Origin: Tiliqua scincoides | Lineage: Eukaryota > Chordata > Lepidosauria > Squamata > Scincidae | Assembly: GCF_035046505.1 (NCBI RefSeq) | Contig: NC_089830.1 | Location: forward strand, 15,242,315-15,306,314 | Direction: 5' to 3' | Length of the DNA stretch: 64,000 nucleotides | In this document: positions 24,701 to 39,687 of the stretch, in pieces | Position numbering within the stretch: position 1 is the first letter of the stretch | How the letters are laid out: the number at the start of each line of letters is the position of its first letter | Notes under the pieces: model-generated | The model's database searches: none | Seen by the model: the letters and a program-made list of their open reading frames with translations, nothing else | Told to the model about the DNA's origin: nothing | Position numbers and translations under genes: made by a program

Positions 24701-27700
24701 GGGCCCTTAGGCACTACTGTAAGCCCCATAGATCCCCAATGGGCCATCCAAGGCAGTACATGCTGAAATCTCCTATAGCTGCTATGGGTGGTTTTTTATA
24801 AATACTAACAGAGAGGGAGAAATGCTTTAAATAAATAGATACCTGAAAGGATGCTGGAGGAGAAAGTTCACCACTTGGACCACGTACTCACTCGCAAGCA
24901 CACCAAAACCTAAGAAGGGCATGTTGCTTTCACCCCTCCTTTCCGTTTTACACTTTTCAAAGAAGTGTTCCAGCAATGTCTCAACCTGTCAGGAAAGCAA
25001 AGGGCCACTGCTAAGGTACCCAGAAGCAAAATGTCTCAGAGGCTGTTGCCGTCCTAGGCAGGGCAACATCCATGAGGCCAGGTGAGATGAATTCCTCAGG
25101 TAGCAGACTGGTGGACGGGGGAGGGTGACCAGATGTCATAACGGCAAAAAGAGGATCAGGCACCCCCAAATGTAGGAATTCCAAGAAAAATGTAGGACAT
25201 GACACAATTAAAGCTATGAACATTCATGTATTGATTTCATGTGGTTAATTTAAACACTTAGGGCACAATCATAAAACAATATTACTTCTTAAATTCAAAA
25301 CTATAATACTTATAATTTATTATATATAACATTAATTACAAGACAGTTCTGTGCTGCCTGTAGGGGCCCACTCACAGGGAAAAGGAGGACATTAAAGTTC
25401 TTTTCCAGGACACGAGGCTGAAAAAGAGGATATGTCCTGGAAAAAGAAGATACCTGGTCACCCTGTGGGGGGGGGGGGAACCCAACTCCATTTGTTGGGT
25501 TCTGCCCACCGATTTGCTGCCCAAGGCAATTGCTAAAAAACCTTTACTAAACCTTTTTTCTCCTCCCACTGCCTGGATTTGAAAACAAAGAAGGAGATGG
25601 AGTGAGAAGAGGAACAAGAAGAGCAGTCCTCTCTCCTTCATGCCAAACTCCCTCTCCATCTCTCTCTTCCCTATGAGAGAAGAGTGTGTGACTGCATTTA
25701 GGGAAACATTTAGGGAAATGTTATGGATCTGTACTTTCAACAGGATACTATGTAAATGCTTTTCATATTGATAGTCAATAGGGCTTACTCCTGGGTAAGC
25801 GCAGACAGAATTGCAGCCTTTGGGATATTTGGGGAATTTTTTTGAAACAGATCATCAATTGCTTGGGAAAGTTAGGAGGGTTCTTCTTTAGTTTAAATAA
25901 CTTTTTAAACTTATACTTATTGTAACATTTTAATATACTTAGGCTCAAATCCTAACCAACTGTCCAGCACTGGCATAGCTTTGCCAACAGGTCAAGTGCT
26001 GCATCCTGCAGTTGGGTGGCAATCACTGAGGCCTCCTCAAAGTAAGGCAATGTTTGTTCCCTTACCTCGCAGCTGCATTGCCCTTATGTCACTGCTGGAA
26101 AGTGGGTTAGGATTGCACCCTTAATTAATTTGATTTGACTTTGTCATGTGAGGGGTGTTAAATTGTCCTGTCTGATGATCTCACTTCCAGCCATGACATT
26201 ACTTCCTGGTCAATGACATCAATTCTGATGAGCCCTGACAGATTGCCATTCTAAAAAGCAGATCCCAGTTCTAAAAAAGTCTGAGAACCACTGATTTCAA
26301 CCATGGATTTCACACAAACCCTTAGCATCTTATGGTTTGCCTCTCTTGCATACGTATCTTTTGGGAGATGACAGATATATTAGGATTGGTACCTGACATC
26401 TGTTCCATGCTGAAACTTGGGGTTATTGCAGAACTTAGAATTCAGGAACACTGAGCTAAACTTGAGGGGGGGGAGGGGGGTTTATATTTTCACCTCTAAG
26501 GCCACTCACCTGACATATGGTCTTTCAAAGTCCTTTGGTTAGTACTGGCATGATATGCTCAAAAATATATCCTTCAAAACATGCTAAGGATCTGGCGCAA
26601 GGATCCCAATGGCATGGGATTGATTTACAATTCCAAGAGATCCAGTTCAAAACCAAGATCCTTCTTTGCTATCCAGACTGTCTCTCTGGATTTATTTGTT
26701 CTCCCAACAGCTCAATAATATGTGTCAGGTCTTACTTTGTTTCTTCGTTTTGTGTTTCACTGCTTACTGTTAACATGTTTTTAATGCTTTGTTGGATGTT
26801 TTTCCTTCTGACCTGTTATGATACTTTGTATTTTATTATGGAGCTTTGTAAGTCCTCTTGGGTAATTGCTTCAGCATGGGAAAGGTGGGGTATAAATTTC
26901 TATACTAATAATATCTTTGCAGTTCCTTACCTTCACTACCTTGCCGCCAAACTGCTTGAGGAGTTGACGGAGCAAGCAATATATATCAAACACCTCAAAG
27001 GAGTTCTGGGCAGCTCCGGATAGGAAGGCCACGGCTTCCAAGAGTTCTTCAGGAGTCAGGAATGCACCAAAGACCTGAAACAATGCAACATCTCTGAGCG
27101 TCAAATCTTGCTTGGTTTATTCAACTATTTATACTCCACTTTTCCATGGAAAATGGTCTTGGGCTTTTAGTGAAAGAAAATGTCCAAAGCAGCTTACAAG
27201 TTCAGAACATACAACCGAATGTAAAACATAAACAGTCCAATGTACAACAATGATAAACAAAATCAAATCCAGAAGATTCCCAAACATTTCAGCACCATGA
27301 CCCACTTCTTAATACAACACTCTATTGGGACCCACCTAGCTTTAACAGACTTTAAATGAAAGGCCATCTAGAAAAAAATATTGATTTATTTACAAGCAAT
27401 AATGCCCAGAAAAAAAGAGTTAGCAGCTACCTTGCAGACTGCAGAAGCTGAGCTCTTTGCAGGTCAATTAGCAGCTATTTGATTTTTGAATAGGTATTGC
27501 AGATGTAAGTCAATCTGATGGGAGACTGACTTACATCTGCAATACATGATCTCACATCAAGGACATATTTAAAACTTCTTTCTTGGGATGGCGTAGCAAG
27601 GTTAACGATGAGACTTTCTAGAGATATTTATGTGATTTTCACGTAATCCTTTTGCAGGAAACCTGGTCTCAAATTCCTTTACACCTTCAAGGTTTTAATT

Positions 27701-30700
27701 CCTACAACATTCCAGCTTATAGAATAAACTCCAAGGGGCGTTTGCAAGCGGGGATGACAATTTTTGTCTCTTCCCAGCTCAATTCAGAACTGGTGGTCAC
27801 CAAGACAACTAGCAAATTATGTCATGCAGTCAAGCTTATTCTTAACCATCTCCAATTAATAATTGGAAAGGTTTATCTTCCTCCTGGCTTGAACAGCCAA
27901 TTATTATCCCAGAATTGGAGCACCTTCTCTAAAATTGTCAAGGAGTTAGACATGGAATTTCCTTCATGCCATTGGCTTATTGGTGGGGATTTCAACGCCA
28001 GGCTTGGAAATTCAGAGCCGTTGCTCAGTACTGCCGCAAACTTAGATCCTGATTCATCTCTCCTTGATTTATTTTCTTTAGAGAGATTTTCCAAAGATAA
28101 TAAAACGAATGCAGCTGGCCTCTATTTGGCCTGATTCTGTCTCAATTTTAATACAATATGGTTAAATGGCCTTGTAGATTTCCCCAATTCAAGTGAATTC
28201 ACTTCTGCTTCAGCCATTGGTTCCAGAGTTATAGATTATTTCTTGGTTCCACACTTCACCTCAAGGTCAATGTTATTGATTTTTTGCTTGATGATCTAGC
28301 AATGAGTGACCATTTTCCTTTCATACTCAAGCTAGATTGAGTACTCTACCCCTGATGTAGAGCTTGAAAATGAATATGAAATTAGGCCTAAAATCATGTG
28401 GAATACTACAATTAATCAGAAAATGAGCAAACTGCTCTACACAGAGCCATACAAGAGCTATAGAATCCAACTTTTAAATGAGTCAGATCCGATAGAACTA
28501 ATTCAGATATATGAGTTATTAATCTCTAGGGTTTCATCCACTTTAGTCTCCTACACTAGTATACCCTCTGCTAAAGGTGCTACAGGGGAGGGATCCCAAA
28601 CAATATCCCCTTGGTTTCATAGGGATTGTATGGATCTCCAAAATCAGATTAGATCCGTTTACCAGCAGTACCGCTATTCAGGGGATATTCAAATTCCTGA
28701 TACATCTTTTATTCTAAAGAAGCAGCTGAAACAACTGATCCAAGAAAAGCCACATAATGATGCTTCCCGCTTGTGGTATAAACTACTAGCCGCCATAGTA
28801 CATGAAAATTCTAAGCTATTTTGGGGTATAATCACCAATTCTGCTCAGAAAACTGCACCTCGCTCTCAGATGGTCAACTCCCCACACGAGTGGTGCTGCT
28901 TGTTCTCCACCTTCTATTGCCAAGAGGGTGAAAGTGGCTTAGCATCTTTGACTTTGAATCCTTCAGCAACCACCCCATGGCCTCCTGTATCCCCTGAAGA
29001 AATGATAGAGCTAGTCTCTCAAAGTAAACAAGGGAAAGCTCCTGGGCCAGATTTGGTATTGTCAGAGATCCTGAAAGTGGACCCCGAATGGTGGGCCCCT
29101 ATTCTATCCTCATTATTCACAGTGGTGGACCAAACAGGTATAATACCAGCTGAATGGACAAATGCTACTATAGTGCCTATTTACAAAAAAGGCGACCATC
29201 CTGATCCCTCCCATTTTAGACCTATAAGCCTTTTAGCAGTGGGGGCAAAACTTGATGCAAAACATCTTTTAAACAAGCTGCTATCCTGGATGGAAGATCT
29301 GGGCCTTCCAGGGTGGGATCAGATAGGATTTGGAAAAGGATCTTCACCAATTGATCACTGTGCTGTTTTAGCTCATTTGATTGACAAGTACACAAGGCTT
29401 AAAAAATCAAAACTTATATGTTGCTTTTCTGGATCTTAAAGGAGCCTTTGACTCTGTTAATAGATCGCTGCTATGGGACAAACTAGTTCAACTCAATATA
29501 GACCCTGGACTTCTATCTCTTATTCAGAAACTTTATACAGGCACCACCTGCCAAATTAAATTGACATCTGGGGAAATTGACCCCCCAAATTCAGGTCAAA
29601 AGGGGAGTGAAACAGGGGTGCATTTTAGCACCCACTCTTTTTCATCTTTTTCTACATGATTTTACCCCCTTTTTGCTTCAGATAGATGGACATTTTTCCA
29701 AACTAGGTTCAATGCATATTCCAGCATTGCTTTAGGCAGATGATGCAGTGCTAGTTTCCTGTACACCTAGTGGACTTAAGTGACTTTTAAATAGAACTTC
29801 TGACTATCTGAAGTGCAACAAACTCGAATTGAACTCTCAGAAAACCAAAGTTATGGTTTTTTCAAAATCATGGAGCCCAGGCACTTGGTCTATTGGAGGG
29901 GAGAAACTGGAACAGGTCAAAAGCTTTCAATATCTTGGAATTCACTTCCACTACAATCTTTGCTGGGGTACTCATCAAAAATTGCTTACCAACTTGGCCC
30001 GTGTCACTTTGCAGAGCATCAATCGATTCTTTTTTAGTCAGGGCAATCGTTATATACCAGCTGCTCTCAAGGTATTTAATGCCAAGGTAGCGGCACAGCT
30101 CCTGTACAGGTGCCCTATCTGGATTAGTGCTATAAATCACACCCTTGAGAGTATCCAAGCTAAATTTTTGAGGGCTATCCTGGGTTTACCTAAATCTGTA
30201 CCATACTCTGCATTATGTTTGGAGACCAGACAATCGCTCTTAGTATCAAGAGCATGGCTTTTAACCATACGCTATTGGCTCCAATTCCATTATAACATGA
30301 AACCAGGCAGTCTCCTATCCAGAATGCTATCTGGTTCTTCTAAATGGTAGAGCCCAATTAAATCAAAAATCGAATCCATTGGTTTTTCTTTGGATTTTTT
30401 AAGTTTCTATCCATTCCCTGCAGTTTATCAAAGCGTGAAGCAAAGAATGCTAGACATTGAGGCACAAAACCTCTTTGAACTTGCTTCTAGAATTTGCTCC
30501 CCTCTTAATTTCTCTATCCCGCTAAAGTATGGGCAAATGGCTCCTTATCTGATTATTCTGATCAACCCTTCTGAACGTCATGCAATCTCCTTGGCAAGAT
30601 TCAATGTGTTTACATCCAAGGTCACAGAAGGCAGATATAGGCAAATACCCTATAAAGAACGCCTCTGCCTTTGTAATTTGGGAAATGTTGACTCAATCAC

Positions 30701-33700
30701 ACACATTTTTTTATTGTCCTCGGCACACTAGATCCCGCCACACTTATATCACTTCTTGGCAAAATGAATGGGCTTTCGGATGAGGCAAAACTGAAGTGTC
30801 TCCTAATGACTGCTCACCAGATGTGCTAGAGGGAGTTTCTAAATTTTTACTTATGGTGATTTCTAAGCTTTCTTAATGTAATTTGTCAAAAATGTTGATA
30901 TTTTATGTTGAACTGTAAATGTTTTATTAGTAATTTAGCATCTTAACTCCGTTTTTGATCAACAGGATTAGGACTAATTATGTTTGCTTTTAGGATTTCT
31001 CTATCTATGCCCAATCAAGGTTTATTCATTCACTCATTCATTTTTGAATAGCTTCAGGGCTTGAGGCAATTAGTTATCTGATCTTTCCATCATCCTTACG
31101 CTACCCACCAAAAATCAGGGCATGACCCACCAGTGGGTCCCAAACCACATTTTGGGGACCACTGTGTTAATCAGTTCAAAAGCCTTTTCATCATCTGAGA
31201 AGGTTCCATTTGAGTCACATTTGTCAGGAGCCATGAATTTGCCTTAGGGCCCAAACCTATCCAACTTTCTAGTGCTGATGCAGCATACCAAAGGGGTGCG
31301 TGCCGCATCCTGCAGTGGGGAAGCAGTCAAGGAAGCCACCTCAAGGTAAGGGAACATTTGTTCCCATACCTCAGGGCTGCATTGTGCCTCCATCGGCACT
31401 GGAAAGTTGGAGAGGATTGGGCCCTTATTCTTATTTCCAACCTGTCTCTCAACTACTGGGTCTTACGCTTTCATGTGACTGTAAATATTTAACAATGATT
31501 AAGATGAAAATAAAACACCACCACCTTTAGTTTAAACCTCTGGTTCCCAACCTGTGGTCCACAGGTGGTCCGTGAGACCCTGAGAAGTGGTCCACACAGT
31601 CTCAGGAAAAACAAAACAAAACATGCCTTTAATCACTTCCATGTTGCCAAGTGAGCATTTCCACATGGACCACCATAGAGGGTGGAGATCAGACTGCCCA
31701 CAGCCAGCACTGAAGTGTTGGCTGTGGTTGTGGGTGGTCCATTCTCTCTGATAGGCTGTGCATTTTTTGTGTGTAGGGGGTGAGGTGGGAATGAAGGGGG
31801 GGTTCCACATTGTCCACGACAATTCTAATTTTTGCCTCAGTGGTCTGCAGGCTCCTAAAGATTGCGCACTACTGGTTTAAGCCAACAATGAAGGTGCTTA
31901 TGTGCACCAAAAAAAGCATGGAAATGGTTAGTTAAGGTTATTTGCCTTCACTTCATTATTGCCATGTTAGCAATAATACACATTATTGTATTGAACATCT
32001 TGTATTGAACACAACTGAACATCTTGTGTTTGCGCCTGGCTTAACCAGTGGCTCTCAAACTGTGGGTCACAACTACAAGTGGGTCACAAACTGATTTTTG
32101 GCAGGTTGCATAACATGGCATGAGCTTGCTGAGCTGTTGCGGGTTTTTTTTTTTATTACTTGTAAAGCACACCTTCTGGAGTGTGTTTTTCTCATTGAAC
32201 ATGTTTTCATGAACAAGAACACAACGCGACAAGGACCAGAGTGGGCTGTAGAACGGAAAGCAGAATGCTTGGCCCCCTCTGGGCTGAGATGCATTGTGTT
32301 CTTGCTGACAAAAACATGTTCCACAGGTGAGCTTTTTGTGTTTAAAAAAATGCAAAAGCTCAGCAACCCAGATGTTTGGGCAGCGATGTGATGGCATCAT
32401 TACACCAACGCCAAAACATCTGGGTTGCTGAGCTCCATGCTGAAGGTGGGTCATGGGGCTAAAATGGTTGAGAACTACTGGCTTAACCTCCAAGCACCTA
32501 CATTTTCCCCCAGTCTTTCAGCCCCATTCCTCTTCCTTTCCAGGTTGGAAGAACCCTGAAGTTTAGGACGCAGTGAGGCCTCAGACCATGGAAGGCTTCA
32601 CACCCTTTCCTCCTTGCTTTTCTCATATGTTTTCCTTTGGACCAAGAGACGGGTCTAAATTATTACTAGTAAAATGTTGCATAGCCAGGGAGGGGTGGAA
32701 AGGTTAATAGACAGAAACTATAGAGCTAGACACAAGAAACAAAGGGGCAGAAAGCCAAAAAAATGAATGGTGAGTCAAAGGGAGGAATGAATTAGGAATG
32801 AATTAGATGTCCCCCATATACACACACACTCAGGCCCCAATCCTTTCACCCACCAGCAGCAGCAATGCAGGTGCACCTCAAAGGAGCACACTGCATCCTA
32901 TGGTAGGTGGGAACTACCTGAAGACAAATGGGATGTGGTGATGGCATCTGGCCTAGGTGCCTTTAAAAGGAGATTGGACAAATTTCTGGAGGAAAAGTCC
33001 ATCACGGGTTACAAGCCATGAAGTGTATGTGCAACCTCCTGATTTTAGAAGTGGGTTATCTTAGAACACCATATGCAAGGGATGGCACCGGGATGCAGGT
33101 CTCTTGTTGTCTTGTGTGCTCCCTGAGACATTTGGTGGGCCACTGTGACATACAGGAAGCCAGTGGGGTAGCAGTGCAGGGGGTAGCAGTCACACCGGGC
33201 AACAAGCTTTAGGGGGGCAACAAGCTGAGCTTGACACTAGTGGCCAAAATTGAGCAAATCTTGGTATATACGAATAATACTATCACGATATATATCATTA
33301 GAAAGGTTATTTAATGCAGAATTCAATGAAACAAACCACATTAGAATAACTGTATTTTATCAAAAGTTATGGCCAATTAACCAGAAAACGAAAATACAAC
33401 TGTCTTAAAGAACAAAAACTGACTTTAACTCAAAGCTGACTTATGAGACTGATTTTTCTGAGAGCCAAAGAGATGTTCTTATGATACAGCAGAGAACCAG
33501 TAAGATGTGAATATGAGTCAGCTCTCATTTCCATGTAACATAATACAGCTACTCCTGCTAACTGGTAAAGAGGCTCTTTTTCACATGGTGCTCCTCTTCT
33601 ATTTAGCAGGGGGAGAACAACCGTCCCTCATCACCCCAGCACAGTGTCTTGAACCAATAAGGGGCAAACTTTTTATGTATTTACCTAATAAAGTTTGATT

Positions 33701-36700
33701 TTGTCATGGGGGTGGCCACAAAATCTTTGATTCCAGGTAGCAGATAGATGCCTTAGCTATGCCACTGGCTGGGGGGAGATGGCAGATCAAGTGGGTGATG
33801 AGCTCCTTGGGGAGGAGGCAAGTTTCCCCCCAATTTGCACTTTTAAAAAAGCCTGGGCTTGATATCACTTCCTGCTGTGAAATCACTTCCAGGGCATCAT
33901 TTTGAGCTCCGCACTGGGCTACACATTCATTAGCTACGCCACTGCAGGAAGCTGCGCTAGATGGGCCTATGGCCTGATTCAGTGGGGCTGTTCTTATCTT
34001 CTTATGGGAGGCAAGTAAAAAGCATTTACTTATTTTTTTAACTAACCCCACATAAGCCCTAGGTCTAGCAATGGGTCTCTTTGGACATACACCACCTGTG
34101 TTGGTGGTGTATGTCCAAGGTGGGAAAAGGGGCAGGGAGGTTTCTGAAAGGGGGGATTAGATTCAGCATGCACCATTGCTGCTGGATCCACCCCCTCCTG
34201 CCCCAGTCCCTCCCACGGAATGCCCCAGTCCTCCCCTTCCGTGCACACACCTGCCCTCCCCGCTGACCTGTTGTTGGGGGATATAGGAAACCCACTGCTG
34301 CCTGGTCAGCACCACTAACTGTTTCTGGCAGCCACCCAGCAGTGTGCTCAAGTGTTGTATTTCGCAATGTGATAAGTCAGGTTGTGCTGCTGGAACACAA
34401 GTTCCAGCAGAGCAGCCCAAGGATAGGATTGTGCTGTCACTCACTCTCATATGGGGTCAGGAGTACTCTGTCCCTTGTGATGCTAACTTACTCTGACCAG
34501 GATGCAGCTGTTGTTCCTGAAGATGGTTGGTAGTGCTACATCCGTTGCATTCAGGATGCGGAGTGCATTCTTGATAGAGTCTTGGTTCAAGGAGGAATTT
34601 ATCAGCATGTCTGCAAGGGAAAGAAACAGCTTCGACTCATCCCACCATACGACGGATGCCCCTTCATTGCAACTCCTCCCTGGCCTCCATCGGAATGAGA
34701 TCAGAGAATCCCGTATTGAACAGTTGCTTGACCCTCCATTAGATCAGCTGAAGGTTGCTTGCTATTGACTGCCAAAATATGTGGTCCTCTAGTCTGGAAA
34801 GATCTTGGTGAAGCTCGGAGGAACATGGTGAAACAGCGACAGAGTTAGGACAGCCACTGCATCCACTGCAAGAGGGTGGCAGGGAGGAGGAGGCAGTCCC
34901 GTGGCGATGACTAGCGGGTGCCTGTCAAGGCAACAGTGCCCATGAGAGGGGGTAATTTGTACCCAGGCAGAGTGAAAAAGGGGGCCCAGCAGCCAAAGGA
35001 GGGGCCACAGAAATTTCTCACCTGGACTTGGGATGCTGGGGTTGCTGCGGCATTGGCTGCTGCAAGCCATATGCACCGGGCCAGGGAATGCATACATGAC
35101 ACTCCTTAACACGGTGTCAGATCCAGGAGGCAACCGGCCTGCTGCAGTAGCTCTTTAGTTTGTGGATCCACTTTCCAGGAAGGACTGTATAAGAGCTCAG
35201 GGACACAGCGGTGCGATTACAGCTACTGCAGAAGTGCATTTTCTGCAAGCAGGACATTTCCCATGCTCCTGGGAGCCCAAAGACAATGTTGCTAACTTTC
35301 TGCAATGATTTTCTACATTTTCTCCACATGGGGAAGCCTGGTAGACCCAGGCTCCAAAGACTATTCTGGCTGCTACCACTCTCCTCCCACCCTGTTTCAC
35401 CCCCTCCCTGTCCCCATTCTGCCTGCTCCCGTCGCAACCCTCCCCTCACTCTGTTTCGCCCCATCCTCTTTGGGAAGGGGCCCAAAAGAAACTTAGTCAT
35501 CCCTGGGAAAATTCCTCCATGCGCCATTTGAACACCCTCATGCTGTCTAGACTCCAAGTGCCCTCAGCTCAAGGCAGCCAACAGAGTAGGAGCAACCCAC
35601 ACTGAGCACTGGATGCTCCAACGCTGCAGCAAGGGCTACTGCATGGAGGGCAAGAGGGAGGCCCCTGGGTTTCTTCCAGCTCCCCTTGCAACTGATTCTA
35701 CACCTAGAAAAGAGAGAGAGATGCTGCCTGAAAAAGAAAGCTGCCAGCCTTCATTAGCCTTGCCAAGGGGCCAGACAACGAAAAGGCTTTCAACTGGCAG
35801 TCTTCAAATGTGATGCATTCCGGGGCAGATTCAAGGGGGGAACAAGGATCCATGGCAAGCCTCAAATTGTCCACGGGAAGCAGCCCAAGCACAGCCAAGA
35901 ACACAGGTCTACCCAGCAGGTAGATCTGGGCTCCAAGTCTGGGTGGGAGCCCAGGTCTACCTGCTCAGCAAACCTCATCCATGTAAGCCAGTAGATTTGG
36001 GTTCCAAGTCCAGGCAGAAGCTCAGGTCTATCCACTCAGCTAACCTCATCCTGAGAGGCCGGTAGTCCTGGGCTCCAAGTCTGGCTGACCTGGGCTCTGG
36101 AGTTAAGGCAGTGCTTATGACCCGCCCAACAAACACAAACACTCTGTCTGTCCCTGGATGTATTCTGTTCGACTTGGCAAAAGGTTCAGCGACCTTTGCA
36201 GGCAACAGCTCAAGCTCCTTCCAGACTTACCCGCCCGATGGCGCAGGATGGGCAGCAGCTCCCCGAGAACCTCTACCGCATTCTCATCGCACCTGGCATC
36301 TGTATCCAACGAGCAGAGACAGAGGATTGTGACCAGGCGGGGAAGCAAAGGCAACTCTACGGAAGGCTGGAGAGAAATGAGGATTAGCCAATGCTGGGAT
36401 AAACAGCTCACCCTGATGGCAGGAAGGAGACGTCCTATTGCAGGGATATTTTGCATCTTTACATCTCATAACCCAGGCACACTGACTATTTATCAAACAC
36501 CTATGATGGCTTCTGGCTGAAATTCCCAAAGATTCAATAAAACAATCAGAACAGTGCAATATTACAAGCGGCAAATGACAAAAATACATCATGAGAACAA
36601 CAGGAGTCTATGAGAAAGGCATAGGAACCCGGGGAACCCGTTATGCACGGATCCCATATCCACAGATTCAGTTATCCGTGGACTGAGTCCGCAGGACCCC

Positions 36701-39652
36701 CTGGGCGCTTGCCCCCTCCGGAGGCGAGGGAAGCTCTGCTTCGCCCAGAGGGCTTCCCCAAACCTCCTCATGCCTTATAAGGCTTTAAAAAGCTACTTCT
36801 GGTTTCTCCGTGAAACCGGAAGTTATGTTATTTGAGCTGCCAAGCTCAGCCTGAGCCCGGCAGAGGCCAAGGACGGGGAGGTCTGCTTCCCTCACCTCCA
36901 GAGGGTGGGGGGCAGCTGTTTGCCAGCATCCACAGTTTCAGGTAACTGTAGGAGGTTCTGGAATGGAACCCCCGCAGATACAGGGGCATGCTTGTATATA
37001 AATACTGTAATAATTACAATAATAGTAATAATATAAAAACAAAGAACACTGTGTGTGGTTAAAGCATCAGGTGATCCGTACCCTACATGGTGTTTGTCAG
37101 GTGTTTAAATGGGGGCTAGTATCTACCCCTCAGTGTGATTGCGGGTTCTCCCACCAAACCATGTACCACATTGTGTCTGGCTGCAAACTGAGGGCGTATA
37201 ATGGCCCATGGTCTGACTTTTTCTTTGAAGGTCACTCTGTCTTTGAATGGCTGCATAAACTGGACACTGACATTTGATCTAGTCTAACTGATATAGAAGT
37301 CCATGTATTATATGCCTTACGCTAAATCAATCAATCAGGTGATGAAATAGAACCCCAGTCTTGGTCTGTCACTTTTTTCTTTGGTTGAATTGGAGCTACT
37401 TTCCCTCATTTTGCCTGTAGGTTGGGAAAACCCCATTCAAATCTCTCCTGGGCCATGAAATAATGATGAAACCTATGGCAAGGTTCTTACTGGAAGACTG
37501 GAGCAGGTCCAGAGGAGGGAGTCTAGGATGGGTGAGGAGTCCAGAGACTGCATCCTATGTGGACAGGTTGAAAGGGATTAGCATGAAGGAGTTGAGAGAA
37601 GAGATGTTTACCGGGTGATTTGGGAACTATCTGTCAATATCTAAGGGGCTGTTGCATGGAAGATGGAGCAGCCTTGTTCCCAGTTTCTCTGGAGGATGGT
37701 ACCAGGACAAGTGGGCTTGGACTACAAAGGGGATTTTGATTAAACATTAGGAAGAATTTCCTAATGGTCCAAAGAATTGTGCAGTAGAACACTGTGTCTC
37801 AGAAGGTAGTAGACTCTTCATCATTGGAGATCTTTACGCAGAAGCTGGATGGCCCTTTGTCAGGGATGTTGTAGTTCTATGACTGGCCTACCCTGCAGGG
37901 TTGTTGAAAGGATGAGTAATATAATCTGTGAAGCAGATTGAATACTCTGAAGTACTTCAGAAATGAATATTGATTGCATGTAGCCGGCTTGCACAGCAAT
38001 CCTGGAAGGGGCAGCCTTTGGTGTTCAAAACAAGGTTTGTCCAAACTACTCCCCTCAGTGACTCACGTATCTCTGGATCTCTCCCAGCAGATCTGCACAC
38101 TTCTCCAGAGCCTGTGCCCGGATCAGATGGTTTGGGCTGATCATCTGATTCTGGAGAGCGGCCAGATCCCACATCAGCCTCACTTCCTCCCCGTCAGAAT
38201 ATCCCAGGTTTCTGGGAGAAGGAGACAGATAGAGAAGAAAAAACACACACAATTAGTAACAAACTGATGTGGGCTAACCATATCTGCGTCACCTCCATGG
38301 ATTCCCTCAAGGAATCCTGCTCAGTGTAGCATGTTGAGCATGTGTAGCAGGTCTGCACTTCAAGTGACACAGATTCAAAATTTGCACCCCAGGATTGCCT
38401 TCCCTTGTCACCAGAGATGGTAGAGATTTAAGCAAAAATGGACTGCCGGCTAGTGAGAGTTGTTGGAACTACAAAAAGGCTCTGAAGTGAGGAATGCTGT
38501 TCCTCTCCTTGGCCTGGATTCCATGGGGTTAGATCAGTAGTTCTCAAACTCTTTCATATCAGGACCCACTTTTAGAATGCCAATCTGTCAGTACCCACTG
38601 GGTGAAGATATTAACCTTGAAGTGACGACATGGTTGGAAGTGACATCATCAAGCAGGAAAATTTTTAACACCCCCAGACAAAAAAATCAAATCAAATTAG
38701 AGCGCAATCCAAATGGTGCGCTTGGCCGGCACAAGTCCCTTGCGCCAGCCTAGGAGGGTTGTAAATGTGCCATAAAGCATGTGTGGAGACAGCTGGGCTG
38801 GCGCAAGAATGTGCGCCGGCCCGCAGGGGCTGCATCCAGCTTCTGTTGCCCCGATGATGGGTAAGTTCATGCCAGCCAAACTCAGCTGGCGTGTGGGTCT
38901 GGGGGGTGTGGGGAGGAGGAGTTTCGGGGCAGAGGGAAGGCAGGCTGCAGGCAGGCAGGTGGCAAGAGAGTGGGGGGTGGGGCCAGGATCCGTCACTTGT
39001 GCCGGATCCTGACCCCGTTCCTGGGCAGCATAGCGCAGCTCCGGGCTGCTCAGATCTACAACACCTCTTTAGGTGGCGAAGATCAGAGTCACAAGCTTTG
39101 GGGCTGCCGAAGCAAAGAGCCAGAGGCCAAGTACACACAACAGTGCTTTCCAGATCTCCTGCTGGAACAGGCAGGTTGGTGGCAGGGGCAGTTCAGGGGA
39201 GAATCATGGGCAGTTTGGGGCAGGCAGTAGGCTGGGCAGGGGGCTGGGCAGGGGCACCACCTCACCGCCTAATCCTAATCCCCTTTCCCTGCCCTGAACC
39301 AATCCAGAAGTCTCCTTGGACTTATGCAAGCAGAATAGCTACTATAGGTTTGATGAAACCCATTGGGGGGCAGGTGGCCTATGGGGAAGTAAGTAGGAAA
39401 ACATTTGACTTATCTCCTGGGCTGTCTGGTACACACACACACATACACACACCATAGAATGCAGCATGTGCTCTGTCTGCAGCACTGTGCACTATGGGCT
39501 GGCAGGGGGGATAGGGTTGGGCCCCATGTTTCTGGCTTTGAGCCACTAAAGGTGACAGGAAACGCACAATGCTTTACCTTAAGGGATCATCCACCTGGCT
39601 AAGGGAGGTGCTGGTGTCACTGGTGAACTCAGTAAGCTGTGAATGAGAAAGA

Positions 39653-39687
<35 letters not shown>

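Noticed and set aside
38891-39457. 188-codon plus-strand open frame
   Set aside because: It lies in a GC-rich MITE-like repeat within an MROH-like intron and shows no domain.
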